The translations under genes were made by a program, and so were the position numbers. Below are positions 30,961 through 42,177 of a stretch of 64,000 nt of DNA, piece after piece. This stretch comes from Apiosordaria backusii (lineage: Eukaryota; Ascomycota; Sordariomycetes; Sordariales; Lasiosphaeriaceae). The DNA is taken from contig JAUKTV010000002.1 of assembly GCA_030549205.1 (NCBI GenBank), positions 124,001-188,000 of the forward strand. Direction: 5' to 3'. A model generated the notes under the pieces. That model did no database searches. It was not told the DNA's origin and saw only the letters and a list, made by a program, of their open reading frames with translations. How positions within the stretch are numbered: the stretch's first letter is position 1; each line of letters begins with the position of its first letter.

Positions 30961-31033
30961 CTCACAATAGGTTGAAAAGCACTGGTGAATTGCAGGATAT
31001 GGGGTCTGCCTGAAGAAATCCGGTATAAAAACA
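30961..31033 (+). promoter_or_regulatory. Conserved upstream block of A2 (ACAATAGG core plus TATA)
   Basis: It reads CTCACAATAGG, GTGAATTG, GGATATGGGGTCTGCCTGA and GGTATAAAAAC in the same order as at A1. The TATAAAA is about 130 bases upstream of the A2 start codon. The conservation extends well beyond a TATA box, which supports shared control or a recent duplication. Confidence 0.65.
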
Positions 31034-31159
31034 GCTGCTGTTCAACCGCCCACTGGCTTCTCCCATAAACCTCACGTTATTTATTTGTTATCTTAACCCA
31101 AACAGGACTTTTTCTTCGACGAACACGCAAGCGCTGAGGCTCACACCTGAAGCGTCACC

Positions 31160-31853
31160 ATGATAGACGATGTGGATATATATAATCCGTTCTTTACCGG
31201 CCCGACATCTTCAGATCCCACCGATTCCGGAGTTCTCCACGTTTCGCCATGGGAACCAACTGAATGGAACCGGCTGAACGCGGAGCGCGTCCGCCGAGAG
31301 TCCACAAACCGTCGAGAATTGCTCGAAATTCTTGCTCGAAGTAAAACTTGTCCCATTCCCCTTGTTTTAAAATCTTTCTAAGTGCCTAACCGAACCTTTT
31401 GTTGACAGTTGAAGCCTTTCCACTAAGCCTACCCGAACCAGGGCCTGATCTCAAAAGGCTGAGCCAGACCATGTTAGATGTGGCTGTTAGACATTCTCTT
31501 CTACGTCTAACGATGCACCATCCGATGGCCCAGGGGCGAGATGAGAGGCATCAGGTTCTACATGCGTTGCAGGACTTTGCTCGGTCAAGGTGCGATGCTC
31601 ATCAGGCAGGGGACGACGTCCTCATGATATACTATGAGATCACCTTTCTGGTTTTTCAGGGTACGTGCTGGTCTCCCAACTGGTAGACATTGCTGAGGCT
31701 AGGTTCAGTCGCTAACTATCTTCTTTAGCTTGTTTTGGGCTTGATTTTGAGACGATCGAGAGCATCCGGAACGAGGTGGAGGAGCAGGAAGTGGGAGAGC
31801 GTGTCCCCAGGAGAGCGTCACGGCGTGGAGGGGACTGGTACCTGGAATACTAG
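31160..31853 (+). CDS. Array member A2, intact three-exon gene of unknown family
   Basis: Exons 31160-31340, 31409-31660 and 31729-31853 give 185 residues; both introns are phase 1 (68 nt each). The N-terminus MIDDVDIYNPFFTGPTSSD resembles A1. Exon 2 starts IEAFPLSLPEPGPDLKRL and ends GDDVLMIYYEITFLVFQ, the set-A signature. Exon 3 is FGLDFETIESIRNEVEE plus an Arg-rich end. The protein looks all-helical, soluble and charged, with no signal peptide, zinc motif or membrane segment. Related intact copies are A3, A5 and A6; broken copies are A0, A1 and A4. I cannot assign a function. Confidence 0.8.
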
Positions 31854-32608
31854 GTAGAGAATTGCTTCTTGTTGCGGTTTTTATCTTGGCTACGGGTCGG
31901 CCCAAAGGATAAATCATTGCTTCATCTCATTTCTTGCTTCCGCCATCTGTTTGTGATGAAAAAGATGTAGTATCTAACCAACTGTCTTCTGCTGCTCTTT
32001 CACCTCATGTTGGACGTGCCCATTGCCCTGATTTTCAACTTGGACGGCAACCAGGACCACAGGCTTTTCCATCCGCTGTATTTGCCCGCCGCTTCCATGT
32101 TGTTTCCCTTAAGAACAGTCAGGATATGTGGGATCAACTTCCACCAAGCAAGAAATCTTATATACCTAGAAGGAGGCAATAATTTGATTTGAACACATAA
32201 GCTGCGTCATCCTTTTTTCAGTAGGTACCTGTTCACTTGGCCAACCGGAGCAAGTCCCAATTAATCTGCCATTGGTTGGACAGCATGAGATCAACCCCCA
32301 CGTTGCAGGCTGATTTTATTCCCTCTGTTCAATGCAAATTAACCATGGCAGTGAATAGTGGGAGTGGTATTGTCGATGTGGGGCATGACGGTGGCAGATG
32401 TCCTTAAATACTTACCTCCCTTCCTATCAGTAGCTGACTGTTTCTTCCAGTTTCCAAGCTTGATTATCAACCACCGAGAGCCCGGTTCTGTTTTACATTC
32501 TTTACTTCACCAACATTCGACTTACCACCGTCCGACAGCATGTGTTGTTTTGGCAGTCGTCCGTCGACGCGCTGGCGCTGGGAGCTCGATACCTTATGAG
32601 CGATCTCG
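31854..32608. other. Spacer between A2 and A3 with a shortened upstream block
   Basis: At 32351-32390 the sequence GTGAATAGTG ... GATGTGGGGCATGACGG repeats part of the upstream block of A1/A2 about 220 bases before the A3 start. No TATA or ACAATAGG core is seen in this copy. No gene was recognised in the rest. Confidence 0.45.
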
Positions 32609-33301
32609 ATGTCGCTCAAGAACATCAGCCTCTGGTCAGTGGCCACAATCGAAGAACAGGCCCGGGAACAGATTAAAGACCACAGGAAGCTACTGGACAT
32701 CTATGAGCGTAGTAAGAGATCCCCTTACCATGCAACTCTTTGCTACCTAGCAATGACTAACCAGAATCCGGCACTCATTTAGTCAAGGACCTTCCTCTAC
32801 AGCTCCCGGAAGCGGAGATGAAGCTTCGGCATACTCATCAGACCATGATGAAGAACGCCATCGATCACGTGGTTTTACGACTCAAGTTCTACACCTCCCA
32901 GCATTTCAGTCGCCATCAAAGCCGTTTGAAGGTGCTGGGTGATCTCGTCGCGTGCCGCTGTGCAACCGCGAGGGAGAACGATGCTACGCTCCTGCTGTAC
33001 TACGAGATCACCTTCTTGGCGATGGAACGTGAGTCTCCCGATTTGGGCCGGTTTTTTACCCGTTGTGTAGTGCTAACTGGAGGCGATTGCGTTTCATTCA
33101 GAAATTGGAGGCCTTGACTACGACGCGACCGAGAAGTTCCGAGAAGGGTTGGAAACGCGGCTTTTGGGGAATAGGGTCCCAAGAACGTTGCCGATCGAGC
33201 AGATTGCTTATCTCTATATATTTGATCAAAATCGACCACTGCTACCACAAGGTTACCACATCAAAGCGACAAGAGCCGCGTGCACCCTCACACTGAGTTG
33301 A
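32609..33301 (+). CDS. Array member A3, intact three-exon gene of unknown family
   Basis: Exons 32609-32711, 32783-33028 and 33102-33301 give 182 residues with two phase-1 introns (71 and 73 nt). Exon 1 is short and ends EQIKDHRKLLDIYERI. Exon 2 begins KDLPLQLPEAEMKLRH and ends ENDATLLLYYEITFLAME. Exon 3 begins with QIGGLDYDATEKFREGLE and is longer than in A2. The start codon at 32609 was chosen because an in-frame stop lies just upstream and it gives the right phase. The protein is predicted helical and soluble. A4 follows at once and is a damaged tandem copy. Confidence 0.75.
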
Positions 33302-33305
33302 CCCC

Positions 33306-33807
33306 CCAGAAACGAGGCCCCTCCTGCCCCTAGGAGTTGGATCCCAAAAACCTGGATCCCGCGCCGCGATTGACGAGCGACCAACCTCGCTGGTGGTCTC
33401 CGTGGCCAGAGCTGGCGATCTTTTGTGTCTTGGTCATCGCACCCCCCAGCTCCTGGGGCACCAACTCGGGCAGTCTGTGCGCGCTCAAAGATCTCGCCAA
33501 GCGCTGGCGTTTGGCTGCCCGAGAGGGAGACGTCATCATTCAAGTTTATTAGGAGGTGACCTACCTACCTTATGATAGCCCGTAAGTTTGAGCCTATACC
33601 CTATGACCTTTAGTCGTTGAGAAATGCCAACAGCCGTGTTTCTACTTTTCAGAGATTGGTGACACCGATCACGAAGCGATCGAGGAGATCCGCAAGCACA
33701 TGAAGAGACGGTACTTGGAATGGGAGATCTACGGTGTCTTGACACCGGTACAAAACCGTACCATAGCTACAGGCAGCCGGGGTTGGTTTATTAAAGGGTT
33801 AGAATGA
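33306..33807 (+). pseudogene. Array member A4, degenerate copy
   Basis: The DNA from about 33306 (AAACGAGGCCCCTCC) matches the start of A5 exon 1 (AAACAGAGGCCCCTCG at 34573) but lacks its ATG. The first intron seems to have collapsed. The end of exon 2 is recognisable as LAAREGDVIIQVY, then a TAG in place of the second tyrosine codon of the YYE signature, then EVTYLP and a GTAAGT donor. Exon 3 (33653-33807) is open, starts with EIGDTDHEAIEEIRKHMKRR and has a family-type phase. The copy directly abuts A3, as expected from tandem duplication. Confidence 0.65.
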
Positions 33808-34561
33808 ATGCTTCGCTCTAGCTTCATCACGAATATCAGTGATATGCTGAACTAGGTATCTTATCTGACCATCTTGCTTTGTACCGGCTGTAATCTACTA
33901 GCGTTGACACGTTGGTACTGCCTCAACATGTTCATTGTGTTTTGCCGGCGTCAAGACTCTTCTTAAGCTTGTTGTTTAGTTACCTATACTTGCTATTCGT
34001 CATTCGCATATTTGACTCTTGGGTTGAGACGTGGAAGTCGGTCAAGAGATGATCAGCTGGAAAAATAAGGACGAGGCGGAGACCATGATTCATAACAGTC
34101 CGAATGTTGAATGTCTCCGCCATGTGCTGTATTCAAACGGTCTTAGATGTCCGCCACTTCTGGGCCGTTTTGGATGCTGGCTTGGTCACTCCAATGGTTA
34201 GCTACCTAGGTGCCTACCTAGGCCACATGCAACACTTTGCTGTGCTATCAGAACGCAACTCTTTACCCGTGCTCAGTGGGGCTCACATTTTGGCGGGCAC
34301 TGAGCATATGCCCACCACATGACTGTCAACACACTGAGTGATCTCGAGGCCCTGCCCCACAACTTTGTAAACAAATATCCCCACCTCAGTTTGGCGTCAA
34401 GGAGCAGAAAAAGTGGCCATTTTTTACACGATCATGTTTTCAACGTTAACAAACACCACCCTTCAGTTACTCAAGTACATCGACTGCGTAGGTATGTACC
34501 CATTTTAACCTTGACGACCACAGGGAACCCAAGCTGACACAAACGCAGCGGCTAACCCAAA
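33808..34561. other. Spacer between A4 and A5
   Basis: Nothing recognisable as a gene. It contains ordinary mixed-composition sequence with short chance frames and a short palindromic stretch GCTACCTAGGTGCCTACCTAGG near 34201. Confidence 0.35.
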
Positions 34562-35233
34562 ATGTGCGCGCCAAACAGAGGCCCCTCGAATCACTGGGAG
34601 CTCGATCCCCGCGATCTCGAGCTCGGCCCCGATGATCCTGTTCCAACCCTCGGGCCGCCGCAAGACGAAGTGTGGCGGCACCGACAAACAATCCTGTGGC
34701 AAGAAATGGCCATTTTCTGTACCCGTAAACACCGGTATACCAATCTAAACATTCTCACCTTAGACTTATTTTCTTTGCTAACATTGGCATTGGCAAACAG
34801 TAACCGTACAGCCCCTCGAACTCCCGGCCGAAGAGTCAGAGCTCCGCGCGCTGCGCGATAGCTTTTTCAACATCGCCCGCGAGAACATTCGCTTGCGCCT
34901 CGAGGCCCACAGCGATGACTCGATTAGCAACGTCCGGCAGCACCTGGTCCTGATGGAGTTTTTCATGGCCCGATACCACGCCATGAAGGAAGAAGATCAA
35001 GTGTTGCAGCTGTATTACGAGGTTGTCTTCGCTGTTATGGAAGGTAAGCTGGACCTGTTACCCGTTGTTCTTTTGTGTTATACCATAGAACTATGGCTGA
35101 CCACGGATGTTTCTGTTTAGAGCTCACTGACCTTACCTATGTTGTCATTGAGCTCATCAGGGCACGCTTCGACCAAGACATGTTTGGGGAGGTTAGACCT
35201 CGGCTGTGGGACGGAAGAAATGGAGAGGAGTAG
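34562..35233 (+). CDS. Array member A5, intact three-exon gene of unknown family
   Basis: Exons 34562-34724, 34801-35043 and 35121-35233 give 172 residues; both introns are phase 1 (76 and 77 nt). Exon 1 is Asp/Pro-rich (ELDPRDLELGPDDPVP) and ends WQEMAIFCT. Exon 2 begins LTVQPLELPAEESELRAL and ends KEEDQVLQLYYEVVFAVME. Exon 3 is short: LTDLTYVVIELIRARFDQ and an acidic end. It keeps the signature positions of A2 and A3 while most other residues differ. No targeting signal was seen. Confidence 0.78.
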
Positions 35234-36870
35234 TATGTCAACATTGTGATTCTACTTATAGTCTTTGAATCTTTGCTTCTATTCCTTGCCATACTTTGGC
35301 CCTGGTCGTATATATTACCGGTAGCCAACCTGTTGTTCCGAACACAGCCCGGAACCCCTGTAACTTTGGAAGATGCTATCGAGTACCTTCGGTTCTCGTG
35401 AACGATAACAAAACAGCACTGCAGAGCACGTTTAGCATGGCATTATCTGCACGAACGATATCTAAATAGACAACTCCATCTGGGTTCGCTCAGTGTTTTG
35501 AATTGTGCGAAATCTTGTATGTTCTTTCTTAATCTGGCTAACATATAGTAGGTACCTATCTAGCCGGTAAAGATATAGGCAGCAAGAAAGGAAACCCCTT
35601 TTGCTTCTGCCAATCTTGCGCTTATATAAACTATGTCAACTTACGAATGACCTAGAACAGCCCTTATAGAAGAATAGAGGACTCCCAATCTTAAGGCAGG
35701 TTTTCCTAATAATCTTCAGTCATAAGTTGAAGAGGCTGATATCTACGTCCTTAACTGCCTTCATACGGCCGGGGCCAACATTCCAGATGGAATGTCACCA
35801 TTTAAAGGAGAAGTGTATGGGGCTGTGATAGAATTCGGGGTCACAGGGTGGCTCTTGTCACAGATATTGAGCTTTTGCCCTACTTGGTATAGGTGATCTG
35901 AAGGAGCCCCACATTACCGAGCGAATAAGTACTCTTCGTTGAGGCTAATACCAATTTGCGGTGACTTTATCGGGAGTGAACTGCTTAATACATTCACTCC
36001 TTGCCGACCTCACCTCTTCGAGATGCCTATATTAAGCACAGACTGGTGGCATTCCTTGCCTTCTCAAAAACACCCCAGCCATCAGAGCCATCACGGAATC
36101 CTTTGAACATCTCGACCAAGTCTGACAGAAGCTCACTCGCTCGCACAGATGTGCCCGCCGAACAGAGAGTAGAGGAAGTTTTTAGGACACGAGTCACGGA
36201 AAGGTTTCCTCGGAACCAAATTTAGCATTTTTAGCATTGCGGCAGCCAAAACATGCGCGCTAACGTTCGGAAGGGTTGTGAGGAGAAGGTGTGATTGTTT
36301 ATAGCATTCCGCGGCCGAACTGGTAAGCAGAACGGCGGACGAGGAGGTTTTCGGCCACCTGCCAGCCAAGGTTATTGCTACAAACAGCTCGAAGGAACCG
36401 TGTATTTGTCAAGAGATCCTGACACCTGATAGGAACTTTATGATATCTACAGGGCTTTGTGCTGTCCACCGTGGGTGACATCTGTGGCTGCATCGCGCCC
36501 CCAGAGGCAAGCAGCTGGTGAAGAGGGTGAGTCAAGGGGTTTCCGTGTTATTTGAAATTGTTGGATACCCGATGTGACTTCTCCTGTGATGACGTGGAGG
36601 GCGCTTGATGTGCATACACACGTCTTCCGAAAACAGGGCAGCATGACTGCTGGACGGCCGTTAAGATTCTGCAGCCCATACGGCACGCATGCGTCGTGCA
36701 AACAAACCAAATAGCTTGCCCCACCCAGGAAACTCTGCCGTTTCTCCTTGTGAGAAACAACACTCGTGCCTGCTTTCTAATATTTCCCTCCCGTCAACAG
36801 CGTCGAGTTCTGCAGGCCATCTGGTCACCGATAAACCGAGAAACTGAAAACCGTCCAGCTCTGCCGCAAG
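35234..36870. other. 1.6-kb spacer between A5 and A6
   Basis: No gene, RNA or repeat was recognised. The longest frames (60-90 codons) overlap on both strands and have no set-A signature. The part around 35400-35900 is relatively AT-rich and could be an old repeat or a fully decayed copy. Confidence 0.35.
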
Positions 36871-37865
36871 ATGCGATTTTCGACAGTCCCAGAAGAACAA
36901 CTGATAAGCGACCCGGGTGGGGTGTTTGCAGCGATCCGAACTGAGTTGGCTGAGCGACTAGAGGAGTGGGCAGCGCAACGGCAGGAGCTTGAAGAAGGTC
37001 AAGCATTTCTTCTTCGGCAAGTAGACCAGCGACTCGACGGTGAAGACGACACGCGGGAAGAGGAGCCCGACGAGGATGAATACATGTACGAACAGGGAGC
37101 AACCGAACATGCCGAGGAGGAAGAAGAGCAGCGAGCAGAGGAGACAGTCGATCCTATTCTCCGAATTGTGAGAGTTGCTGCGCAAGAGGCGGAACACCGG
37201 CCGAGGGGTGGGTTAGTACGGCTACTGTCACACGCTGAGCAGCTAGCAGTGAGACAAGTACATCATTGGAGTAAGTGAAGAAACCAAGGCCTGTCATGCC
37301 TCATTGCCATCATTAACCCCAGACCTAACTAGTCGCCGGCCTGCCTCAAACTCTCCCAAACCCCGAAACCGAACAAGACGGGCATGAGACCCTGATGAAC
37401 TTCATGGGCGGAGTTTCGTTCATTGATGTGACGAATCGACTGAGCGTGTACCACCCCCTCGACATACTCATTCAGTTGGTCATCATCCGATGCCAGGCTA
37501 TTCTTCGCTCGGATACAGTATTGGCGAGGTACTACAACGTCGCTATCTGCACACTTGAACGTAAGTCCCCCTCTTAACATACCTTTCATCAAAGTTATGT
37601 CTCGTTGGATGTGACAAGGGCTGAATCTCTGCCGTGTGACATTGGACTTAGTACTGACTCAAAAGTTACAGTTGCTGTTCGGTGGACGAGGGAGTATGTC
37701 GAAAATATAAGAATGGGTATTGAGCAGACGGAGGGGGTGAACCATCTTGCCGAAACACAGGAGAGACTTCAGTTTACCAAATGGATTTTCCGCGTACCCG
37801 GGGCTCAGGTCTCTGAAGCACATGAACCTCGATCTGAGGAGCCCGGAGTTGGAGAGGCCTCATAG
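36871..37865 (+). CDS. Array member A6, intact three-exon gene with an acidic N-terminal extension
   Basis: Exons 36871-37270, 37333-37560 and 37672-37865 give 273 residues with phase-1 introns (62 and 111 nt). Exon 1 is much longer than in other members: helical, then strongly acidic (DDTREEEPDEDEYMYEQG, EHAEEEEEQRAEE). Exon 2 begins IAGLPQTLPNPETEQDG, matching the LPxxLP start of the other copies, and ends DTVLARYYNVAICTLE at the YY position. Exon 3 (AVRWTREYVENIRMGIEQT) is longer and acidic at its end. It is the most diverged intact set-A gene. Function unknown; the acidic block suggests an interaction surface, which is inference. Confidence 0.75.
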
Positions 37866-39811
37866 CAAACTTGTCATTGCGATTGTGGTTAGACCAGCCA
37901 ATGTATAAACATCCCGGGAGTTATGATTGTACCCAAAATACATGCATCTGTGATTGTGCATCGCGTCCAGATCTTGCTGGCTCATTGTAGCCGTGACCGG
38001 TGGCTGAGTCGCAGTGGAATAGTCATAGTCAATAGTCATTTGGGGTTTGTATGTTGTTTGCCGAGTCTTACCACTTGACTTTAAGAGAATTTGCTTGATG
38101 ATCACTCCTTTCGGGAGGGGAATTCGGGCTGGAACGAGCATAGTCGCGGACGTTTGCGTGGAGCATGACTGCTGTTACTTCGTCATCAAGAGGCTGGCGT
38201 GATCAATGTGATGTTTAAAAGCCTTTCCCTTCCATCGACACTCGCCTATTCGGCAAATCCCTGGATCATGTCAGTCCAATACAGGCAGCATAACGGCTGT
38301 TAGACTTTTAGGCTCTTCTTGTCCCTGGATTGAAGACTATGCCAAAATGGAGCCACTCCCACAGCACAGGGCCCAATAAAACATTTTGGAGGCACTGGGC
38401 AAGTTACCTTTGCCAATAAAATGTTTTGCTGAACCAGTTATGACCCCAACTGGCCATGCGTAAAAACAGTGGTCTACCATCCAATGACCCACAAAGTGCC
38501 ATGGTAGAAGTGGGAATCTACCTCTAAAATACTGTCGAAGCTACCTTACCTTATGTCGAACATCCTTTTCTTTGGCGCCTATCTCGGTTCCCGCCTTTGC
38601 TGCAGACACAGGAGAAAGAACTCGACTTTCATTCGAGTGGTAAAGTGCAAGATATCTCGATTCATCCTCTTCTGTGCACATTTCTCTTGTCCTGATACTC
38701 AATCAAGCGTCTATTCTGGTCTGGAAATTTCCCCTTCTCTCCCAAGTAGGTAGCCAGTTGTTTTTCGACAATGTACTGCTTTCTGTCGTTCAACAATTTA
38801 ATTTGGCGTGACACCTTGGCTCGCTGTGGAAAGAAGAGTATCAGTTGTTTGTTTACTTCCTAATTGGGTCAGGGGTTCATGGTTCTTACAAGGGTTGGTT
38901 GACGTCATACGCCAAGACCGAGGGACCTACCACTCTTTTTCGTCCACCAAATGGATTCAAGGCATCCAGTTATGCTCCGTGAGACCTGGTTATGCATATC
39001 CTCGACTAAATTTATTTGGCCAGAAGCTTTTGTCAGATCTGGTTTGTCGGAATTGGCGCTGCGCGAAGTGCCCCCAATACAGAACACTTCAACACTGACC
39101 TGGCAGGCGCGAGATAAGAGATAAGATACCTTAACGATAGCAATAGCCTCATTACATCATATGAATGGTGTTCCTTTTGTTCCTTTTCAGTGATGTGCTT
39201 CAGTTTGGATCAAAGTGGACACCGTGCTTATCCTATGACATGTTTTCACATTTCTCCAGGGTGCTCCTCGAAGCAATGGAAGCAGGCCAGGACTGACATT
39301 GACGCCGAGAAAAAACAACAAAACAATAGCCTAGAACTTCACCAAATATCCTTAAACATATGGAGCGATGGGAACGTCGAGGGGTTAAAGCCTCGGTGAG
39401 AAAATCAATGATTTGTAATAGGGATAACCTACAACAGAGTTGAACCCCATCAACATTCCCGATCAACACTCGTCGCAACTTGACCGATACGCAGTCTTTA
39501 TTGGTCCGTTCAGTGCTTATTCAGGAGCAAACACAATAGGAAAACTGGTTGCTTGTTCAGCTATTGTTCATGCCAACGTCAGGTGGGTGGCTGGGGACTG
39601 CTTCGTGCGCCCTCGCGGGAGCCTAAGGTAGGTACCTACCTACCTATAAATTCTTCCTTCTCCTCAGACTGTTGGCCGGCCCTTCTTCACTTCCCACAGA
39701 CAAAGAAGAAGGTTTCAGCGACATCTATCTTCCATTCAATACCAAGCCACTCTCGCTTTCAACCACAATCAACCAAGCATTCGCGACCTACATATCTCGT
39801 GTGCAATCGCA
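37866..39811. other. 1.9-kb spacer between set A and set B
   Basis: No gene was recognised. A minus-strand frame of 93 codons (37860-38141) overlaps the end of A6 and has no motifs. Two copies of CAATAAAA(C/T) flank a short inverted match near 38373-38430 (AAAACATTTT and AAAATGTTTT). The B1 upstream block at 39521-39590 is listed separately. Confidence 0.4.
39521..39590 (+). promoter_or_regulatory. Conserved upstream block of B1
   Basis: The block starts TCAGGAGCAAACACAATAGG, continues AAAACTGG, then CAGCTATTGTTCATGCCAAC and GTCAGGTGGG. It is matched upstream of B2 (41071-41140) and B6 (44127-44195) over about 65 bases, at 240-290 bases before each start codon. The broken copies B3, B4 and B7 lack it. 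Confidence 0.7.
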
Positions 39812-40420
39812 ATGGATATCCCTAAGATTGAGCACTTCATTACTGAATGTTGCATTTGCGAGTCCAGCCACATGGTTGGTAAGTGCCAGTCTCATTCCAC
39901 CGACTGTGTCTGGGCCGCTTGCCCACGACCCCTTTCATTCTGAATGCTAACACTCTTGTCTGATCAGTTTCAACTCGTGAGCAGCTGGTTTTCATTACCT
40001 GCAGGGAATGTAAGACACGCTATCCGTCCATTAAATCACCGTGGACTCGCGCTAAATAGGTTCTCGTCAGATCTTCCACTCTATAACGGCTTTTATATGC
40101 GCGTTCCCAATTATTCTCGCTTATTCTTGGACCTTGCCGAGACCAAGATTCGTCTTGCGCTCGACGGCGAGACCGTCAGCAGAAAGATGGTCCTTCGTGA
40201 CGTTATCCAGTCACTCTTTGAAACCGATCTCAAGGACATTACTCTGCTTAGGTTCTGGGGCGCATGCATCGAAGTGATGTCTAGTAAGTACTTCGTCCTC
40301 CTTTTCATTTTCTATCTCATTCCCATATTAACAAGCTACATAGACATCTGGATGCAATCCTACAGGAAGACGAATGCCGAGTTCTGGGAGGTTGTAAAAG
40401 ACATCATCGAAGCTCTATAA
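39812..40420 (+). CDS. Array member B1, intact four-exon gene of unknown family
   Basis: Exons 39812-39878, 39968-40009, 40071-40283 and 40344-40420 give 132 residues; all three introns are phase 1 (89, 61 and 60 nt). Exon 3 carries the set-B core DGETVSRKMVLRDVIQSLFE and ends DITLLRFWGACIEVMS. Exon 4 is IWMQSYRKTNAEFWEVVK plus DIIEAL. The short N-terminus has four cysteines and a histidine (ECCICESSH, then ITCREC), which could bind zinc but is not conserved in B2 or B6. The protein looks helical and soluble. Unknown family. Confidence 0.75.
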
Positions 40421-41353
40421 TCGACCCGGGTTGCAAACACAGCAAGCAAATGCGACGAGGTTTCCCCGACGGTATCTTCAGTTACATAGATAGTGCAGAC
40501 TCCAAAAGCAGTTTTGGGATTAAGGTGCAGGAGATTCTTGCTGGATGCTGGCGGCGGACGGGATGTTGAAGTGAAGAGGGCTCTGGGTCAAACACTTGTG
40601 ATCAAGTTGGTAAACAGCCGTAGGCACAGAAAATAGTACTATTACGCTTCACTCTGATGCCTGCTGTCATGTTCTTGCATGTTCTCTCTTTTGCGTTGCT
40701 TTACTTCTTTCCAGTATAGAACAAAAACTGAAATATGATATAGTGACAAAGGAATTTCACATCATGTCTCTGACGGTCAAAAGGACGATGTCAGAGACTC
40801 AGCCTCCGATCAAGGCAAGACCGACGGTCACCCAGACACATAACGCGACCAGACCGAAGACTGGTGTGCAATTTCACTGCCGTTTGTGTGCGCCAATGCA
40901 ATCCCCAGGGCCACGGTCAAAGACGTGATCGAGCAGGCTGGCCCCATCTTGGCGGGGGAGATGGAAGCAGCCGGCATCAACGAAATCCCTGGCGCATCTC
41001 CTGGAGCTCCAGGACTGCCACAACTGGAGGAAATATCAGGCATCTATTCAGGTACCCATTGAGTCAGCTATTCAGGAGCAAGCACAATAGGAAAAGGGTG
41101 GCTGGTAATTCAGGTATTGTTCGTACCAACGTCGAGTGGGCCCCAGCCCGATGTGGACCGGCGCGTGGGCTTCCAACCAGCTTATAAAGTATTCAACCTC
41201 TCTCCTCTTGTAGGTAACCTTTCCTCTTTTCCCACCTTTCATCAATTCAAGACGTCAACCGCCACTCTTGCCTACCTATCTAGCCTGTCCTTCATCTGCA
41301 TTCACCTTCGCTACCATCCACCACAATCAACCGAACATCGGTGCACAAGCAAG
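40421..41353. other. Spacer between B1 and B2
   Basis: No gene was recognised. Around 40920-41045 a frame reads VIEQAGPILAGEMEAAGINE and similar helical text and may be a remnant of an unrelated exon. The B2 upstream block begins at 41071. Confidence 0.35.
41071..41140 (+). promoter_or_regulatory. Conserved upstream block of B2
   Basis: It starts TTCAGGAGCAAGCACAATAG, continues GAAAAGGGTGG, and has CAGGTATTGTTCGTACCAAC and GTCGAGTGGG. It aligns with the blocks of B1 and B6 with few changes; the start codon is 283 bases downstream. Confidence 0.7.
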
Positions 41354-41965
41354 ATGGGTGCCATTATCTACAAGCGTGTCACTGCCACTATGGGTGAGCC
41401 CTTGCAACCTGTCCTTGCTTTTTCGACGGATCGCTTGCCAGCGAGTGTCTCGTCGCAACGAGCTAACGCGCTTGTTCATCTAGTTCCACCCCGCCCTCGC
41501 AGACGTCTCGTTGCGCTCAGTGACGAAGAGTGTACGTATCTCTACCTTCTCTTGGCCACTTGTCAATCGTGAGTGAGCGCTGCTAACTGCCCAATAGACT
41601 CGACCCTCAGCGCCATTCTTGACTCCAGCCTTGGTGATCATTTCGACCTCTATGGCTTCTGCGAGGAAACCATCTGTCACATCCTGGAGTATTCAGAGAC
41701 CATCTCACGCACCATGGTCCTCAGGGACATTGTCACCACTATCGTGGACCTCGAGACGTGTGGCTGTGACCCCGTCGCGCTTCTCTATTACCAGACTTGC
41801 ATGAGCGTTATCCGTAGTAAGTGCTACCTAGCTGCCCGGCATTTCACTCCATGAGGGTGGTGGATTCCCATACTGACGAGCTTCTCAGAGATCTGGACAA
41901 CCTCTTACCGCAAGACCGATGAGGAGTTCGACACACGGGTCGGCGAGATGATCGCTGAGCTTTGA
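41354..41965 (+). CDS. Array member B2, intact four-exon gene of unknown family
   Basis: Exons 41354-41393, 41484-41531, 41598-41816 and 41889-41965 give 127 residues; all introns are phase 1 (90, 66 and 72 nt). Exon 2 is basic (PPRPRRRLVALSDEE). Exon 3 includes DHFDLYGFCEETICHILEY, ETISRTMVLRDIVTTIVD and ends DPVALLYYQTCMSVIR. Exon 4 is KIWTTSYRKTDEEFDTRV plus GEMIAEL. It is the best copy for comparison with set A, because LLYY and the following phase-1 intron match A3 exactly. No targeting signal. Confidence 0.8.
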
Positions 41966-42177
41966 ACCGGCAACCGAGGGACAAGCCAAATTGCCGAACG
42001 ACACACCGTCCGGACGGAAAATACGGCGACGGGGTGGGGAACACAGAGGAGCAGAAGAAACAGGACCTGACCAGGGCGTTGCAGCGAGGGAGGGAAGACG
42101 GAAAGATTATGCAATAAAACCTTTGCTGTCAGAAAGTCTTGTGATGGACAATGTGTTCCAGTTGTGCTACGTGTCAT

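Noticed and set aside
37860..38141. Minus-strand frame of 93 codons after A6
   Set aside because: Overlaps the end of A6, has no motif and no sign of splicing.
39812..40009. Zinc finger in B1 (four Cys and a His near the N-terminus)
   Set aside because: The cysteines are not conserved in B2 or B6 and are split over two exons; not enough for a zinc-binding call.
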